Notes: generated by a model not told the origin, from the letters alone. Positions 9,372-18,700 are shown, counted from the first letter of the stretch. The stretch: DNA of 64,000 bases from Endozoicomonas elysicola (GCF_000710775.1 NZ_JOJP01000001.1:1565825-1629824), one strand, 5' to 3'. Numbers and translations: made by a program.

Positions 9372-10016
9372 TTAAGCGGATGCCTGGCTATTTGAATACC
9401 TGTTTTTAAAGAGCAGATAAAGCCCGCTGCTGAGCAGAAGGTTGCCAAGCCCAACCAGATACCGAAACAGATCAAGCCGAAGATAGCCTGCCAGTGTGCC
9501 TTCTGTGCCGATGATCAGTGCACCGGTAAAGTAGCTGGCAATAGAGGCAATAATCAGCCATTTTGGATTGGACTCTACAGGTGAACGCAACAGCAGGTAT
9601 AAAGCTGAAACCAGCAGTACGGCCATCTGGAGGTCACGGTATATGATATCTACACCATACCAGCGACACACCTCGTAAACGATGCATATCCCCAATATTA
9701 GCCGGCCCCAGGCTGCCCGACTCCAGCTATTGACTGTTACGCCAAGACAGGTGGCAATTCCCGTCAAAGGTGGTGCCAGAAACATCGCGGCATTAACCAG
9801 CATCTCATGGGGGCCAGACCATGCAGTGGATATTCCATAGCGCAGACTGCCGGTAATGGATGCCAGTGCCATTAGCAGGAAGCCCAGCAACGCTGCTGTA
9901 GCTGACAATCGATGTACTTCTGAAAACGCCTTTTGCTGAGCCATTAGAAAAACGGCAAACAGACAGGCAAATGCCAATACGGCATCAGAAATGGCCAGAG
10001 AACTCATTGTTTGCAA
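9372..10016 (-). CDS. Integral membrane protein of unknown function
   Basis: This 214-residue protein is almost entirely hydrophobic, with about six to seven predicted helices: IAISDAVLAFACLFAVFLMA, AATAALLGFLLMALASITGSL, LVNAAMFLAPPLTGIATCLGV, LILGICIVYEVCRWYGV, MAVLLVSALYLLL, WLIIASIASYFTGALIIG and a last one near LVGLGNLLLSSGLYLLF. There is no enzymatic motif that I recognise. It lies downstream of hemL on the same strand but is separated by a hairpin, so cotranscription is uncertain. Confidence 0.75.
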   Translation of the reverse strand: MQTMSSLAISDAVLAFACLFAVFLMAQQKAFSEVHRLSATAALLGFLLMALASITGSLRYGISTAWSGPHEMLVNAAMFLAPPLTGIATCLGVTVNSWSRAAWGRLILGICIVYEVCRWYGVDIIYRDLQMAVLLVSALYLLLRSPVESNPKWLIIASIASYFTGALIIGTEGTLAGYLRLDLFRYLVGLGNLLLSSGLYLLFKNRYSNSQASA

Positions 10017-10060
10017 GACGGCGTAACCATTAGATTATTTTCTATCTGAATATAAGCAAC

Positions 10061-10092
10061 GGGGGTGACATCATCATTTTTAGTCATCCCCC
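10061..10092 (-). terminator. Hairpin after hemL
   Basis: GGGGGTGAC (10061-10069) pairs with GTCATCCCCC (10083-10092) with one bulged base. It lies 19 bp downstream of the hemL stop on the minus strand. The following U-tract (GTTGCTTATATT) is weak, so termination is likely but not certain. Confidence 0.6.
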
Positions 10093-10110
10093 CATTGTGT
10101 ATCTGCTGTA

Positions 10111-11394
10111 TCAGTTCAGTCGGGCAAATGCTTTTTCTGCTGCCTTCAGTGTGGCATCCAGCTCTGCCTGACCATGGGCAATGGAGATAAATCCTGCCTC
10201 GAATGCTGAGGGCGCCAAGTATACGCCATTATCCAACATGCCATGGAAGAATTTGGCATAACGGTCAGTATCACAGGCCATTACTTTGGCAAAACAGTCC
10301 ACATTCTTCTGGTCAGTGAAGAATAGACCAAACATGCCGCCTACCTGCGAGGTCGTGAAAGGTATGCCCGCGACTTCGGCTTTTTCCTCCAGGCCTTTCA
10401 GCAGTTGGGCTGTTTTTTCTGTAAGCGCTTCATGGAAACCATGGGTGGAGAGGTTTTCGAGCGTTGCCAGACCTGCAGCCATGGCCAGAGGGTTACCGGA
10501 GAGTGTACCTGCCTGGTAGACAGGCCCCAGTGGTGCGAGGTGTTTCATGATATCTTTACGGCCACCAAAAGCACCTACAGGCAGACCTCCACCAATAATC
10601 TTACCCAGTGTTGTCAGGTCTGGTTTCACACCGTAATAGGCCTGGGCTCCACCAAGAGCAACACGGAATCCGGTCATTACTTCATCGAATATAAGTACGG
10701 CGTTGTATTTATCGCAGAGTGCACGTAGCCCTTCCAAAAAGCCAGGGGCTGGTGGAATACAGTTCATGTTGCCAGCAACAGGCTCAATGATAATGCAGGC
10801 AATCTCATCACCCACCTGGTTAAACGTCTCTTCTGCTTCAGCAAGATTGTTGTATGCAAGAGTAATGGTCTTTTCCGCAAGGGCTGCAGGTACACCTGGA
10901 GAATTTGGGACACCCAGGGTCAGCGCTCCGGAACCAGCCTTTACCAGCAGAGAGTCAGAGTGACCATGGTAACAGCCTTCGAATTTCACAATGCGGTCAC
11001 GGCCGGTAAAACCACGAGCCAGACGAATGGCACTCATGGTCGCTTCGGTGCCAGAGTTGACCATGCGCAGAAGTTCCATGGAGGGAACCATCTCCCTTAC
11101 CATCTTTGCCAGCCGGGTTTCCAGCTCAGTTGGTGCACCAAAACTCAAACCTGCCAGAGCCTGATCGCGCACAGCGGCGATGACATCTGGATGGTTGTGG
11201 CCGAGAATCATCGGGCCCCAGGAACCGATGTAATCAATGTATTCCTTACCATCTACATCATAGAGGTGCGCGCCTCGGGCTTTTTTGAAAAAGATGGGCT
11301 TGCCGCCAACACCTTTAAACGCTCGAACCGGTGAGTTTACCCCCCCGGGAATAACCGTTTGGGCATCTTCAAAAAGCTCTTCAGAACGAGACAT
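10111..11394 (-). CDS. hemL: Glutamate-1-semialdehyde 2,1-aminomutase
   Basis: HemL converts glutamate-1-semialdehyde to 5-aminolevulinate in C5-pathway tetrapyrrole synthesis; it is a PLP enzyme of aminotransferase class III. The 427-residue length is standard. The PLP lysine lies in [16 protein letters not shown] near residue 265, preceded by the [11 protein letters not shown] cofactor motif. [25 protein letters not shown] is the characteristic N-terminus. It follows thiE on the same strand with an 84-bp gap, a pairing commonly conserved in Pseudomonas-like genomes. Confidence 0.98.
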   Translation of the reverse strand: MSRSEELFEDAQTVIPGGVNSPVRAFKGVGGKPIFFKKARGAHLYDVDGKEYIDYIGSWGPMILGHNHPDVIAAVRDQALAGLSFGAPTELETRLAKMVREMVPSMELLRMVNSGTEATMSAIRLARGFTGRDRIVKFEGCYHGHSDSLLVKAGSGALTLGVPNSPGVPAALAEKTITLAYNNLAEAEETFNQVGDEIACIIIEPVAGNMNCIPPAPGFLEGLRALCDKYNAVLIFDEVMTGFRVALGGAQAYYGVKPDLTTLGKIIGGGLPVGAFGGRKDIMKHLAPLGPVYQAGTLSGNPLAMAAGLATLENLSTHGFHEALTEKTAQLLKGLEEKAEVAGIPFTTSQVGGMFGLFFTDQKNVDCFAKVMACDTDRYAKFFHGMLDNGVYLAPSAFEAGFISIAHGQAELDATLKAAEKAFARLN

Positions 11395-11478
11395 GGTGGC
11401 AATTCCTTAATGTATGCTGTGCAGATTAAACTCGATGTTGTAGCAGCAATAATTTTTTTTTGCGATTACAGATGAGTT

Positions 11479-12141
11479 TTATACGGCTTTACGGCGCTTG
11501 TTAAGCTCAGGGCTGTTGTCGTTAAACAGTGTCATAAAGTTCTGGGAACGCTCCCTGATATTCTGCGCCGCAAACAGGTTGTTGACGACGGCGACCATAT
11601 CTGCGCCGGCAGTAATCACGTCAGAAGCATTTTCCATTGTGATGCCACCGATGGCGATTATAGGGAGGTCAAACATTTGTCTTGCTTCTGACAGAATCGA
11701 GAGCTCAGCATTTTTGGCATCTGGCTTGGTGCGGGAAGGGAAGAATTTACCAAAGGCAATGTAGTTGGCACCTTGCTCTACGGCCGTTTTTGCTTTCTCC
11801 AGAGAGTTTTCACAGCTGATACCGATAATGGCGTAATCACCCAGACGCTCTCTGGCATAGGCAAGGCTCTCATCCTGTTGTCCAAGGTGGACACCGTCTG
11901 CTTCCACATCCAGAGCCAACTCAATATCATCATTGATGATCAGCATGGCTTGATATTGATGGCAGAGGACCTTAAGTGCTCCAGCCTGCCGTAGCCTTTT
12001 GCCGCTATCCAGGCTCTTATCGCGGTACTGAAGTACTTTCATACCGCCCATCAAAGCTTGTTCTACTGTTTCGATCAGAATTCTGTCATCAGGCTGCAGC
12101 TGACTATCGGTAACACCGTACAGGCCGTGTAATCTATGCAT
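11479..12141 (-). CDS. thiE: Thiamine-phosphate synthase
   Basis: ThiE joins HMP pyrophosphate and thiazole phosphate to make thiamine phosphate. The 220-residue TIM-barrel protein shows the family blocks LYGVTDSQL, VLQYRDKS, LIINDDIELAL, GVHLGQQDES, GISCENS, YIAFGKFFPSRTK and IAIGGITMENA, covering pyrophosphate and substrate sites. It has a ~10-residue basic tail (ELNKRRKAV). No TPP riboswitch is evident in the ~120 bp upstream. It lies 84 bp upstream of hemL in the same direction. Confidence 0.97.
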   Translation of the reverse strand: MHRLHGLYGVTDSQLQPDDRILIETVEQALMGGMKVLQYRDKSLDSGKRLRQAGALKVLCHQYQAMLIINDDIELALDVEADGVHLGQQDESLAYARERLGDYAIIGISCENSLEKAKTAVEQGANYIAFGKFFPSRTKPDAKNAELSILSEARQMFDLPIIAIGGITMENASDVITAGADMVAVVNNLFAAQNIRERSQNFMTLFNDNSPELNKRRKAV

Positions 12142-12261
12142 GCTCCATACCCAATTATTAAATAACCGGCAGAGTATACCAGTTTATTGCCCTTGTCTTT
12201 AAGGGACGTTCATTATTAGTCATGAGAGCAGTTTTTACCCCATTCCGGCTGAAAGTGATTT

Positions 12262-13578
12262 CTAACACAAGTCGGGCTTTCCCTGTAACGTGGCAGAATC
12301 GATAGCAACACTCTCGCTTTTTGCTGGAGTGTCTTCACTGACTTCCGGAGCAGTTTCACCAACAGAGCAGAGAATGCCGGCAACGGTATTGCCGACCACA
12401 TTGGTGACAGTACAGCCTGCGTCCGTGATCCGGTCGGTGGCGAGAATAATGGCCATAGCCTCTATGGGAAGCCCCATGGTGTGCAGCAATACGCCGGTAG
12501 ATACCGCTGCACCACCAGGTATACCACCGGTTGCAACCGCCAGGAGAAAGGTCGTGAACCCCATAGTGCCAAGCTCCAGCAGGGTCAGATCCACATGCCA
12601 GGCGTTGGCAACAAAAAGAGCGGCTACGGTCATGTAAATGGCAGAGCCAGACATATTAATGGTGGCTCCCAGGGGAACCGTGAAACCAGCGATATGATCA
12701 GGGACTTTGAATTTTTGAATCAGTGTCTGGTAAGTGATAGGGATAGAAGCATTGGAGCTGGCAGTGGAGAGTGCAAACATCACCTGTTCACGGGTATGGC
12801 GAATAAAGACCATCGGGGAACGCTTGATCACCAGCCCAATAAGAATTGGATAAATGACAAATAACCAGAGACACATAATAAGAAGGCAGGTCACCACATA
12901 GGACAGCACACTCAAAATGCTACTGCCGTTCAGTGTAGCGGCCAGTTTGGCGGTCAGGAAAAATACACCGTAGGGAGCGAGGCTCATGACCATGCCAATC
13001 AGTTTCATCATGACACTGTTAGCCAGTGAGAAGGCATTGCTGACACTGTGGGTTTCGTGATTTTCCAGTTTTTTGATCGCAATTCCGGTAATGATTGCCA
13101 TAAAGAGAATTTGCAGGATATTGCCTTCGACTACGGCCTGAAAAGGGTTTACCGGAACCACATTAATTATCATGCCTAGCAATGAGGGAAGCTCAGACTG
13201 GCCAGACCGGACTAACTGATCAACGTGCCCCAGATTGGCTCCGGTGCCCGGTGCAATCACAAGCGTAATCACAATGGCTGAAATGATGGCAAACAGCGTG
13301 TTGCCAAGATAGATGCCAAAGGTTTTGACGCCAAGGCGACCAACCTGGGTAATATCATTAAGGCTGCATACGGCGTGGACAATGGAGACAAAAATCAGGG
13401 GGACAACCAGCATTTTTATCATCGCCACAAACATCACGCCGGCGGCGTGAAAGAGGCCACTGACCAGGTATTCCTGAATGATACCTTCGGGGGAGGACGC
13501 TAGCTGGATTGTTATACCAGTGACCATTCCCAAAATCAGGGCTATCAGTATCTGGGGGGCAAGACTTTTCTGCATCAT
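12262..13578 (-). CDS. Dicarboxylate/amino acid:cation symporter (DAACS/GltP type)
   Basis: This 438-residue inner-membrane transporter belongs to the sodium/proton:glutamate-dicarboxylate symporter family. Hallmarks are the serine-rich re-entrant hairpin STASSNASIP (near residues 267-276), the TM7 motif ATINMSGSAIYM (NMDGT-like), and the second hairpin GGIPGGAAVSTG, followed by the TM8 substrate-binding segment ILATDRITDAGCTVTNVVGN (R and D/T positions conserved). The substrate could be glutamate, aspartate, serine/threonine or C4-dicarboxylates; I cannot decide. The C-terminal ~30 residues are polar. Upstream neighbour thiE is unrelated. Confidence 0.93.
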   Translation of the reverse strand: MMQKSLAPQILIALILGMVTGITIQLASSPEGIIQEYLVSGLFHAAGVMFVAMIKMLVVPLIFVSIVHAVCSLNDITQVGRLGVKTFGIYLGNTLFAIISAIVITLVIAPGTGANLGHVDQLVRSGQSELPSLLGMIINVVPVNPFQAVVEGNILQILFMAIITGIAIKKLENHETHSVSNAFSLANSVMMKLIGMVMSLAPYGVFFLTAKLAATLNGSSILSVLSYVVTCLLIMCLWLFVIYPILIGLVIKRSPMVFIRHTREQVMFALSTASSNASIPITYQTLIQKFKVPDHIAGFTVPLGATINMSGSAIYMTVAALFVANAWHVDLTLLELGTMGFTTFLLAVATGGIPGGAAVSTGVLLHTMGLPIEAMAIILATDRITDAGCTVTNVVGNTVAGILCSVGETAPEVSEDTPAKSESVAIDSATLQGKPDLC

Positions 13579-14033
13579 ACGCTCTGCTCTCCACTCAAGT
13601 TAAAGTGAAATGGCTCTGCTGACTAATGCCCCCATTACTTACTTGGAACGTTTTATCAGGAACAAGTTCCCGCTTAGGATTAAAAATTGGTGTTTTTTTA
13701 TGCTAAAGCATTATTTTAGATGAAATTTGTCGATTTTCCTGAATATGTTCTGGAGTCAATGTGAGGGTAAGTTACAAGGAAGCCTGAAGGGCTTACTGCA
13801 GTGGCGCAAAGACGCAAAGAAGGTTCCCTGATGGCTATCGTTTTGTAGCTATTGCCTGTTCAGTGCCAAGAAGATAGAAGCAGTGGCTCAGGCAAATTAT
13901 CGCAGGATATAAAAGTTCAAAGAGAAGACTTCTGTGATTTCTTGGTTCATCACACAGACTTTCCAGTGGCTGGAAAGGCATTGCAGAAATCATTCACTAC
14001 GCTTGTTGTCGAATCATACTTTTGGAGACCGCC
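13579..14033. other. 455-bp intergenic region before psuG
   Basis: No gene is supported. It separates the divergent symporter and psuG genes and must hold both promoters. A solo arm resembling the CACAAAG repeat is at 13801-13823 (GTGGCGCAAAGACGCAAAGA). A perfect 8-bp hairpin with a 3-nt loop, CTTTCCAG/CTGGAAAG, is at 13959-13977, upstream of psuG. Confidence 0.6.
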
Positions 14034-14945
14034 ATGTCGTTACAATGCCTTGATATCAGCCCTGAAGTTTCGAAAGCTCTGGCCAGAGGCCAGCCGGTTG
14101 TCGCACTGGAGACAACCATTCTGAGTCATGGCATGCCCTGGCCTGAAAATGTGAAAACGGCTCATGCAGTGGAGAAAATCATCCGGGATGCGGGTGCTGT
14201 ACCTGCAATGACGGCCATTCTGAATGGTCGTCTGAAAGCAGGCCTCTCAGAAGCAGAAATTGACTATATCGGAAGCCACAGTCAGGCGATGCATAAAGTC
14301 AGTCGAAGGGATTTACCCTGGCTGATGGCCAAGGGAGAGAATGGAACAACCACGGTTGCATCCACAATGATCATTGCCGCGAAGGCCGGTATACGCATTT
14401 TTGCGACAGGAGGGATTGGTGGTGTTCACCGGGGTGCTAAGGAAACCTTTGATATTTCTGCAGACCTGCAGGAGCTGGCCAGAACACCGGTAGCGGTGGT
14501 TTGTTCGGGCCCTAAAATCATTCTGGACCTTGGGCTGACGTTGGAGTACCTGGAAACGATGGGCGTTACTGTTGTTGGTTACGGTACTGACAAACTACCT
14601 GGCTTCTACGTCAGAGAAACTCAATGGAATGTGGATTGTCGTGCTGATAGCCCTGTGGATATAGCCAATATTCTTCGTACCCGCTGGTCTCTTGGGCTGG
14701 ATGGTGGCGTTTTAATTACCAACCCGGTCGATAAGTCATTGTCACTTACTTTAGAAGAAGTGGAGAGCATTCTGGAACACTCTTTTAAGGAAATGACTGT
14801 TGAAGGCGTTGCTGGCAAAGCTATTACTCCTTGGCTGATTAAACGATTGCATTACGCTACTAAAGGTCGATCATTGGCAACCAATATTGAGTTACTGAAA
14901 AGTAATGTTCGGCTGGCGGCTCAAATTGCCTGTGATTATTGTTAG
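14034..14945 (+). CDS. psuG: Pseudouridine-5'-phosphate glycosidase
   Basis: PsuG cleaves pseudouridine 5'-phosphate to uracil and ribose 5-phosphate in pseudouridine catabolism. The protein of 303 residues has the conserved VALETTILSHGMPWPEN block at about 22-38, RDLPWLMAKGENGTTTVASTM in the middle, and FATGGIGGVHRGA and VCSGPKIILDLGLTLEYLETMGVTVVGY blocks of the fold. I take the ATG at 14034; a TTG at 14022 overlaps the ribosome-binding site GGAG (14024-14027) and is rejected. The usual partner pseudouridine kinase (psuK) is not adjacent, so it is either elsewhere or absent. Confidence 0.96.
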   Translation: MSLQCLDISPEVSKALARGQPVVALETTILSHGMPWPENVKTAHAVEKIIRDAGAVPAMTAILNGRLKAGLSEAEIDYIGSHSQAMHKVSRRDLPWLMAKGENGTTTVASTMIIAAKAGIRIFATGGIGGVHRGAKETFDISADLQELARTPVAVVCSGPKIILDLGLTLEYLETMGVTVVGYGTDKLPGFYVRETQWNVDCRADSPVDIANILRTRWSLGLDGGVLITNPVDKSLSLTLEEVESILEHSFKEMTVEGVAGKAITPWLIKRLHYATKGRSLATNIELLKSNVRLAAQIACDYC

Positions 14946-14995
14946 GAGCTTGTCGGACTTTTTCTCACTACGGTCGGTTAAGTCCGACAGGCTCC
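14945..14995. repeat. Palindromic element after psuG (terminator-like)
   Basis: Sixteen-base arms at 14945-14960 (GGAGCTTGTCGGACTT) and 14980-14995 (AAGTCCGACAGGCTCC) pair with one mismatch, around a 19-nt loop that itself contains CGGTCGG. It starts at the psuG stop codon. It is not followed by a clear T-run, so it looks more like a REP-type repeat or RNA-stabilising hairpin than a classical terminator. Confidence 0.65.
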
Positions 14996-15036
14996 TGGAG
15001 AAAAAAGGCAGCCTGCTGAGCACCCTTGACCGGTGA

Positions 15037-15588
15037 TTACCAGATTTCGGGCTTATTCATCGCCTGAACGCATCGTGGTTTGCCATCAATTGGCTCAATT
15101 TCCTTACTAACCAGTGACTGGCCTAACCAACCTTCCGGGTGGGACAAAGGCAGTGGCGCCTTGATCACGGTTTCACTGACAGGTCCAAATCCTGTGTGGG
15201 AGTAATAATTAGGGTCACCGTAAGTGAATACCAACTTTGTGCCATTGTCTTTTAATGTACTCAGACCAAAATTGATCAACGCCTGCCCAGTACCCTTACC
15301 CTGGTAATCGGTGCTGACAGCAACTGGAGACAGTAGAAAGGCATCGATACGGCTGTCAAAGGTTAACCGGGAAAAGATAATGCAGCCTGCAATCTGCTCT
15401 CCATGGTGCCGACTATGATCCCGGGCAACAAAAACGAAGAGGTCATTGCTGTCCGTTGTATTCATTACCTCATAGGCCAGGTTACCGACCATGGTTCCTT
15501 CCGCTTCGTTTTCTGAGTCAGTAAACGTCCTGGTAAATAGGTTTCTGATCTCGTCAATTTCGCCTGGGTTATAAACTGAAAACTCCAC
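15037..15588 (-). CDS. GNAT family N-acetyltransferase
   Basis: A 183-residue acyl-CoA-dependent acetyltransferase. The acetyl-CoA loop is VSTDYQGKGTGQALINFGLSTLKDNG (Q/RxxGxG/A pattern) near residues 87-112, followed by VFTYGDPNYYSHTGFGPVSE, resembling YhbS-type proteins (GDPxYYxxxGF). The substrate is unknown. I choose the GTG at 15588 because GGAGG (15598-15602, minus strand) sits 9 nt upstream; the longer TTG start at 15609 lies before the Shine-Dalgarno. It is 21 bp after the MerR-methyltransferase gene and very likely cotranscribed with it. Confidence 0.88.
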   Translation of the reverse strand: MEFSVYNPGEIDEIRNLFTRTFTDSENEAEGTMVGNLAYEVMNTTDSNDLFVFVARDHSRHHGEQIAGCIIFSRLTFDSRIDAFLLSPVAVSTDYQGKGTGQALINFGLSTLKDNGTKLVFTYGDPNYYSHTGFGPVSETVIKAPLPLSHPEGWLGQSLVSKEIEPIDGKPRCVQAMNKPEIW

Positions 15589-15609
15589 GTTTCCATACCT
15601 CCAAATCAA

Positions 15610-16788
15610 TTACATCGTTTCTGAGCGCTGTAGCACAAACATTTGATAGCCATACTGCCCAAGGTAGTTGTGGTAAATGTTCAGCTCGGTCTGTATATCT
15701 CTCAATGCGGCGGAGTCAGCCATTTCGGCTTTCAAGTCATTGACCCGCATCTCAAGAGGTTCGTAGTAGGCTTGCCAGGCCTGCCTGCTTAAGGCAAAGC
15801 TGTCAATTACCCGGTAGCCTGCTTCCATTGCCTGTTGTGAACGTTCTTCTGCCGTTACCAGGTCTGGGTACTCTTTTTCCCAGAAAGCTCTGACATCTTC
15901 TTTTGGCGTCGGTGTTTGCCAGACCAGGTCACTGATGACGAGTACCCCTTCTTGTTTTAGCAGTTTGCGCCACTGCTTCAGAGCATTGGTGACTCCGATT
16001 ACATAGGCGCTGCTCTCGGCCCAGATAAGGTCAAAGCTCTCTGGTTCAAAAGGCAGATCCGTCATACTGGCACAACGGGTAGTGATGCGTTCGGCCACAC
16101 CAGTCGCTCTGGCTCGATCCATCAGGCGGTTTAATGCCGGTTCATCATTATCAACGGCCGTGATATGCGCATTACAGTTCTGAGCCAGTACTGTTGTGGC
16201 GATACCTCTACCACAGCCCAGTTCAAGAATGGCTTTTGGGGATACGGGTACTTGTGCCAGGGCTTTCAGGGTTTCTGCTTCTGAGCCAGGCCCCCATCGG
16301 TCCAGCGTGTCAAAAACACGCATGAAATCGGCCATATACGCTTGATGACTGTTCATATCTTTTGATAACCACTTCAATCGCAGGGCATTTTTCTCATCAA
16401 AGCCCTGTTTTATTAACCAATCCAGATGGGCGTCAGGTGCAATTTTATCGACCTGCTCATGCCATGCAGTAAGCTCACCTTCACCCAGCAGGGCAGCCAG
16501 TAACTGTCGTGACTGCTGCTTTTGTGCAATCTCTTCATCAAGCTGATGGAGTCGGTTGAACAGTACTTGTCGTTCAACTTTTGCATCGAGGCAGGCCTGA
16601 CACTCTTTCAGCGTCAATCCGCCCGCCTGTAACTGTTGGATCAGGTGGAGCCGCTGGACATCTCGATCACTGTATATGCGATAGCCATTAGCCTGCCGCC
16701 TGCCTTTGATCAGTCCAATCTTCTCGTAATAGAGGAGTGTGGCTCGAGACAAACCTATCTGTTCAGCCAGTTCTGATATTCGATACAT
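15610..16788 (-). CDS. MerR-family regulator fused to a SAM-dependent methyltransferase
   Basis: The 392-residue protein begins with a full MerR DNA-binding domain (MYRISELAEQIGLSRATLLYYEKIGLIKGRRQANGYRIYSDRDVQRL, about 1-48) and dimerisation helix (to ~110). A linker precedes a class I methyltransferase domain from about 165, with motif I LELGCGRGIATTVLA near 190-204, an acidic post-I strand ITAVDNDEPALNR, and DLIWAESSAYVIG. MerR C-terminal domains normally bind an effector; here a methyltransferase fold occupies that place, so it may sense SAM or a methyl-accepting small molecule or modify a metabolite. It is followed by a GNAT gene in the same operon. Confidence 0.9.
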   Translation of the reverse strand: MYRISELAEQIGLSRATLLYYEKIGLIKGRRQANGYRIYSDRDVQRLHLIQQLQAGGLTLKECQACLDAKVERQVLFNRLHQLDEEIAQKQQSRQLLAALLGEGELTAWHEQVDKIAPDAHLDWLIKQGFDEKNALRLKWLSKDMNSHQAYMADFMRVFDTLDRWGPGSEAETLKALAQVPVSPKAILELGCGRGIATTVLAQNCNAHITAVDNDEPALNRLMDRARATGVAERITTRCASMTDLPFEPESFDLIWAESSAYVIGVTNALKQWRKLLKQEGVLVISDLVWQTPTPKEDVRAFWEKEYPDLVTAEERSQQAMEAGYRVIDSFALSRQAWQAYYEPLEMRVNDLKAEMADSAALRDIQTELNIYHNYLGQYGYQMFVLQRSETM

Positions 16789-16875
16789 TCATGTGCGCCT
16801 GACTCATTCTGGATGGCAGGCAAGATAAACTATGAAGCTATAGTCAGGTCAAGTGATGTGTTGAAGAAAAACAAT

Positions 16876-17475
16876 TCAGGTGAGTACCAGTGAACTGGCA
16901 ATGGTTAGCATGGTCAGGCCCACAAAGAATTCCAGAAACTTCCATGACTTCGGGTTTTGAAACAGAGGGCTGAGAAGCCTTGCGCCGTAGCCAAGACTAA
17001 AGAAGAACACGAAGGAGGCGGTGATGGCTCCCAGCGTAAACTCCAGTTGCTGACCTTCATACTGGGTTGAGATGGAACCCAGAAGTACTACGGTATCCAG
17101 ATAAACATGAGGATTCAGCCAGGTAAAAGCGAGACAGACAGCCATGGTCTTCCATATCGACCGGGGAACACTGGCATTCTCATCAAGGGCATGGGTTTCC
17201 GTAAAGGCTGAGCGAAAGCTCAACAGGGCATAGACAATAAGAAAAACAGCGCCCCCATAGCGGGCAAAAACCTCAATTTCCGGGAACTGCTCAACGACCA
17301 CACCAAAGCCAGCAACGCCCAGGGAGATCAGCAGTGCGTCGGAAAATGCACATAGCAGACAGACCAGAAAGACATAGTGTTTTTTTATTCCCTGCTTCAG
17401 AACAAAGGCATTTTGAGAGCCAATTGCCAGGATTAGTGACAAGCTGAGAGAGAAACCGGAAAGATATGCAGACAA
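16876..17475 (-). CDS. argO: LysE/ArgO family amino-acid exporter
   Basis: This 199-residue inner-membrane protein of the LysE superfamily has about six helices. The family motif near the N-terminus, LSLILAIGSQNAFVLKQGIKKH, is closest to ArgO/LysE (arginine or lysine export), as are CAFSDALLISLGVAGFG and FTWLNPHVYLDTVVLLGS. The start is a TTG (MSAYLSGFSLSLSL); there is no early ATG, and a weak AGG lies 8 nt upstream. No LysG/ArgP regulator is adjacent. The gene symbol is by family resemblance; the exported amino acid is not proven. Confidence 0.88.
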   Translation of the reverse strand: MSAYLSGFSLSLSLILAIGSQNAFVLKQGIKKHYVFLVCLLCAFSDALLISLGVAGFGVVVEQFPEIEVFARYGGAVFLIVYALLSFRSAFTETHALDENASVPRSIWKTMAVCLAFTWLNPHVYLDTVVLLGSISTQYEGQQLEFTLGAITASFVFFFSLGYGARLLSPLFQNPKSWKFLEFFVGLTMLTIASSLVLT

Positions 17476-17610
17476 CGTAACAACCTGTTAGTGATTATTA
17501 TTGAACCAGCGAACGTATTATCGCAGGCAAGCATACCAGACTGTATGCAGATGGCTGAAATGAAATACTGTGACTATTCTTGAGCCTTTCTCAGTGAGAG
17601 AGGGGTTGTC

Positions 17611-18354
17611 ATGCGATTTGATAATAAAGTTGCAATTGTTACTGGTGGCTCTTCGGGGATTGGTTTTGAAACAGGGCAAAGGCTGTCCAGTGAGGGAGCC
17701 AGAGTTTATAACCTGGATATAGCTGAGTCAGAAGCCGTAGCCTCAAAATTTATTCACTGTGATGTGTCCAGCTTTGAGCAGATTCAGAATGCTGTGCAAA
17801 GTGTCATAGCTGCTGAAGGAAAAATTGATGCTCTCTTTGCCAATGCCGGCATTCATAAATTTGGAACGATTGAAGAGACTGCTATTGAAGATATGGAGAA
17901 AGTCATCAGTATTAATTGTTTCGGTATCTTTTACCTGTTAAAAGCAGTGCTTCCAGTAATGAGAAAGCAGGAGAGTGGATCCATTCTGCTTATGGGTTCG
18001 GACCAGTCTTTTGTTGGTAAGGGTAGCAGTTCTGTCTATGGTATGAGTAAGGGAGCCGTTGCTCAGCTCACTAAAAGTACTGCTATTGATTATGCGCCAT
18101 TCAATATCAGGGTGAATTGTATTTGCCCAGGAACGTGTGAAACAGGAATTTTGAAAAGGGCGGTTGGGGAGTTCAATCAATTGACTGGTGTAAGCGAGCT
18201 TGAAATTCTCCAAATGTTGGAAAATGCTCAGCCAATTAAAAGAATTGCCAAGCCATCGGAAATTGCCAGCCTCGCTTGTTATCTGCTGTCTTCAGAAAAC
18301 AGCTTTATGACTGGCGCATTGGTTCCTGTCGATGGGGGGTATACTTGTCAGTAG
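17611..18354 (+). CDS. SDR family NAD(P)-dependent oxidoreductase
   Basis: A 247-residue classical short-chain dehydrogenase. The Rossmann motif GGSSGIGFETG is at about residues 12-22, the NAG motif is in LFANAGIHKFG, the catalytic serine lies in ILLMGSDQSFVG, and the YGMSKGA catalytic Tyr-x-x-x-Lys is near 147-151. The tail ends in SFMTGALVPVDGGYTCQ, the common SDR C-terminus. FabG-like in form but without fatty-acid neighbours, so the substrate is unknown. GAGAGAGGGG precedes the ATG. Confidence 0.93.
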   Translation: MRFDNKVAIVTGGSSGIGFETGQRLSSEGARVYNLDIAESEAVASKFIHCDVSSFEQIQNAVQSVIAAEGKIDALFANAGIHKFGTIEETAIEDMEKVISINCFGIFYLLKAVLPVMRKQESGSILLMGSDQSFVGKGSSSVYGMSKGAVAQLTKSTAIDYAPFNIRVNCICPGTCETGILKRAVGEFNQLTGVSELEILQMLENAQPIKRIAKPSEIASLACYLLSSENSFMTGALVPVDGGYTCQ

Positions 18355-18700
18355 AGTCATTTTGATCAAGTATCATGGCGTCGCGGGAGATCGAAATACC
18401 ACTCAGTTCCCGCTTCTCTCGGTTGCTCATAGGTATAAGAATTTCTGCCCTGTTGTTGAATAGACAGTCGGAATATATTCCATAGACTTCCCAGGCCATT
18501 GGGCTGGAAGGGGCTTAATTGATATTCCATTCACTACAGATCCAAGGCTGGTAAATCAATGATCTTATCGAGTGTACCTGTTTCAGTCACCAGCAAAGTA
18601 TTACATGGTTTTCTATTGACCCGTCTAAAAGTACAGGGCGCATGATGTTTCTTCATTAGCCTGTCTGGCAGGCTGAAGACTGTGTGATAGGGGGATAAGG
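18355..18700. other. 346-bp intergenic region
   Basis: No gene is supported. A 64-codon open frame on the minus strand (18305-18499) overlaps the SDR 3' end and has no recognisable motif. The stretch presumably holds the promoter for the 139-residue protein gene; a purine-rich Shine-Dalgarno (GGGGGATAAGG) is at its end. Confidence 0.5.

Noticed and set aside
12142-12261. TPP riboswitch before thiE
   Set aside because: No CUGAGA-type core seen in the short leader.
18305-18499. 64-codon minus-strand frame
   Set aside because: Overlaps the SDR 3' end, no ribosome-binding site or family; kept as gap only.
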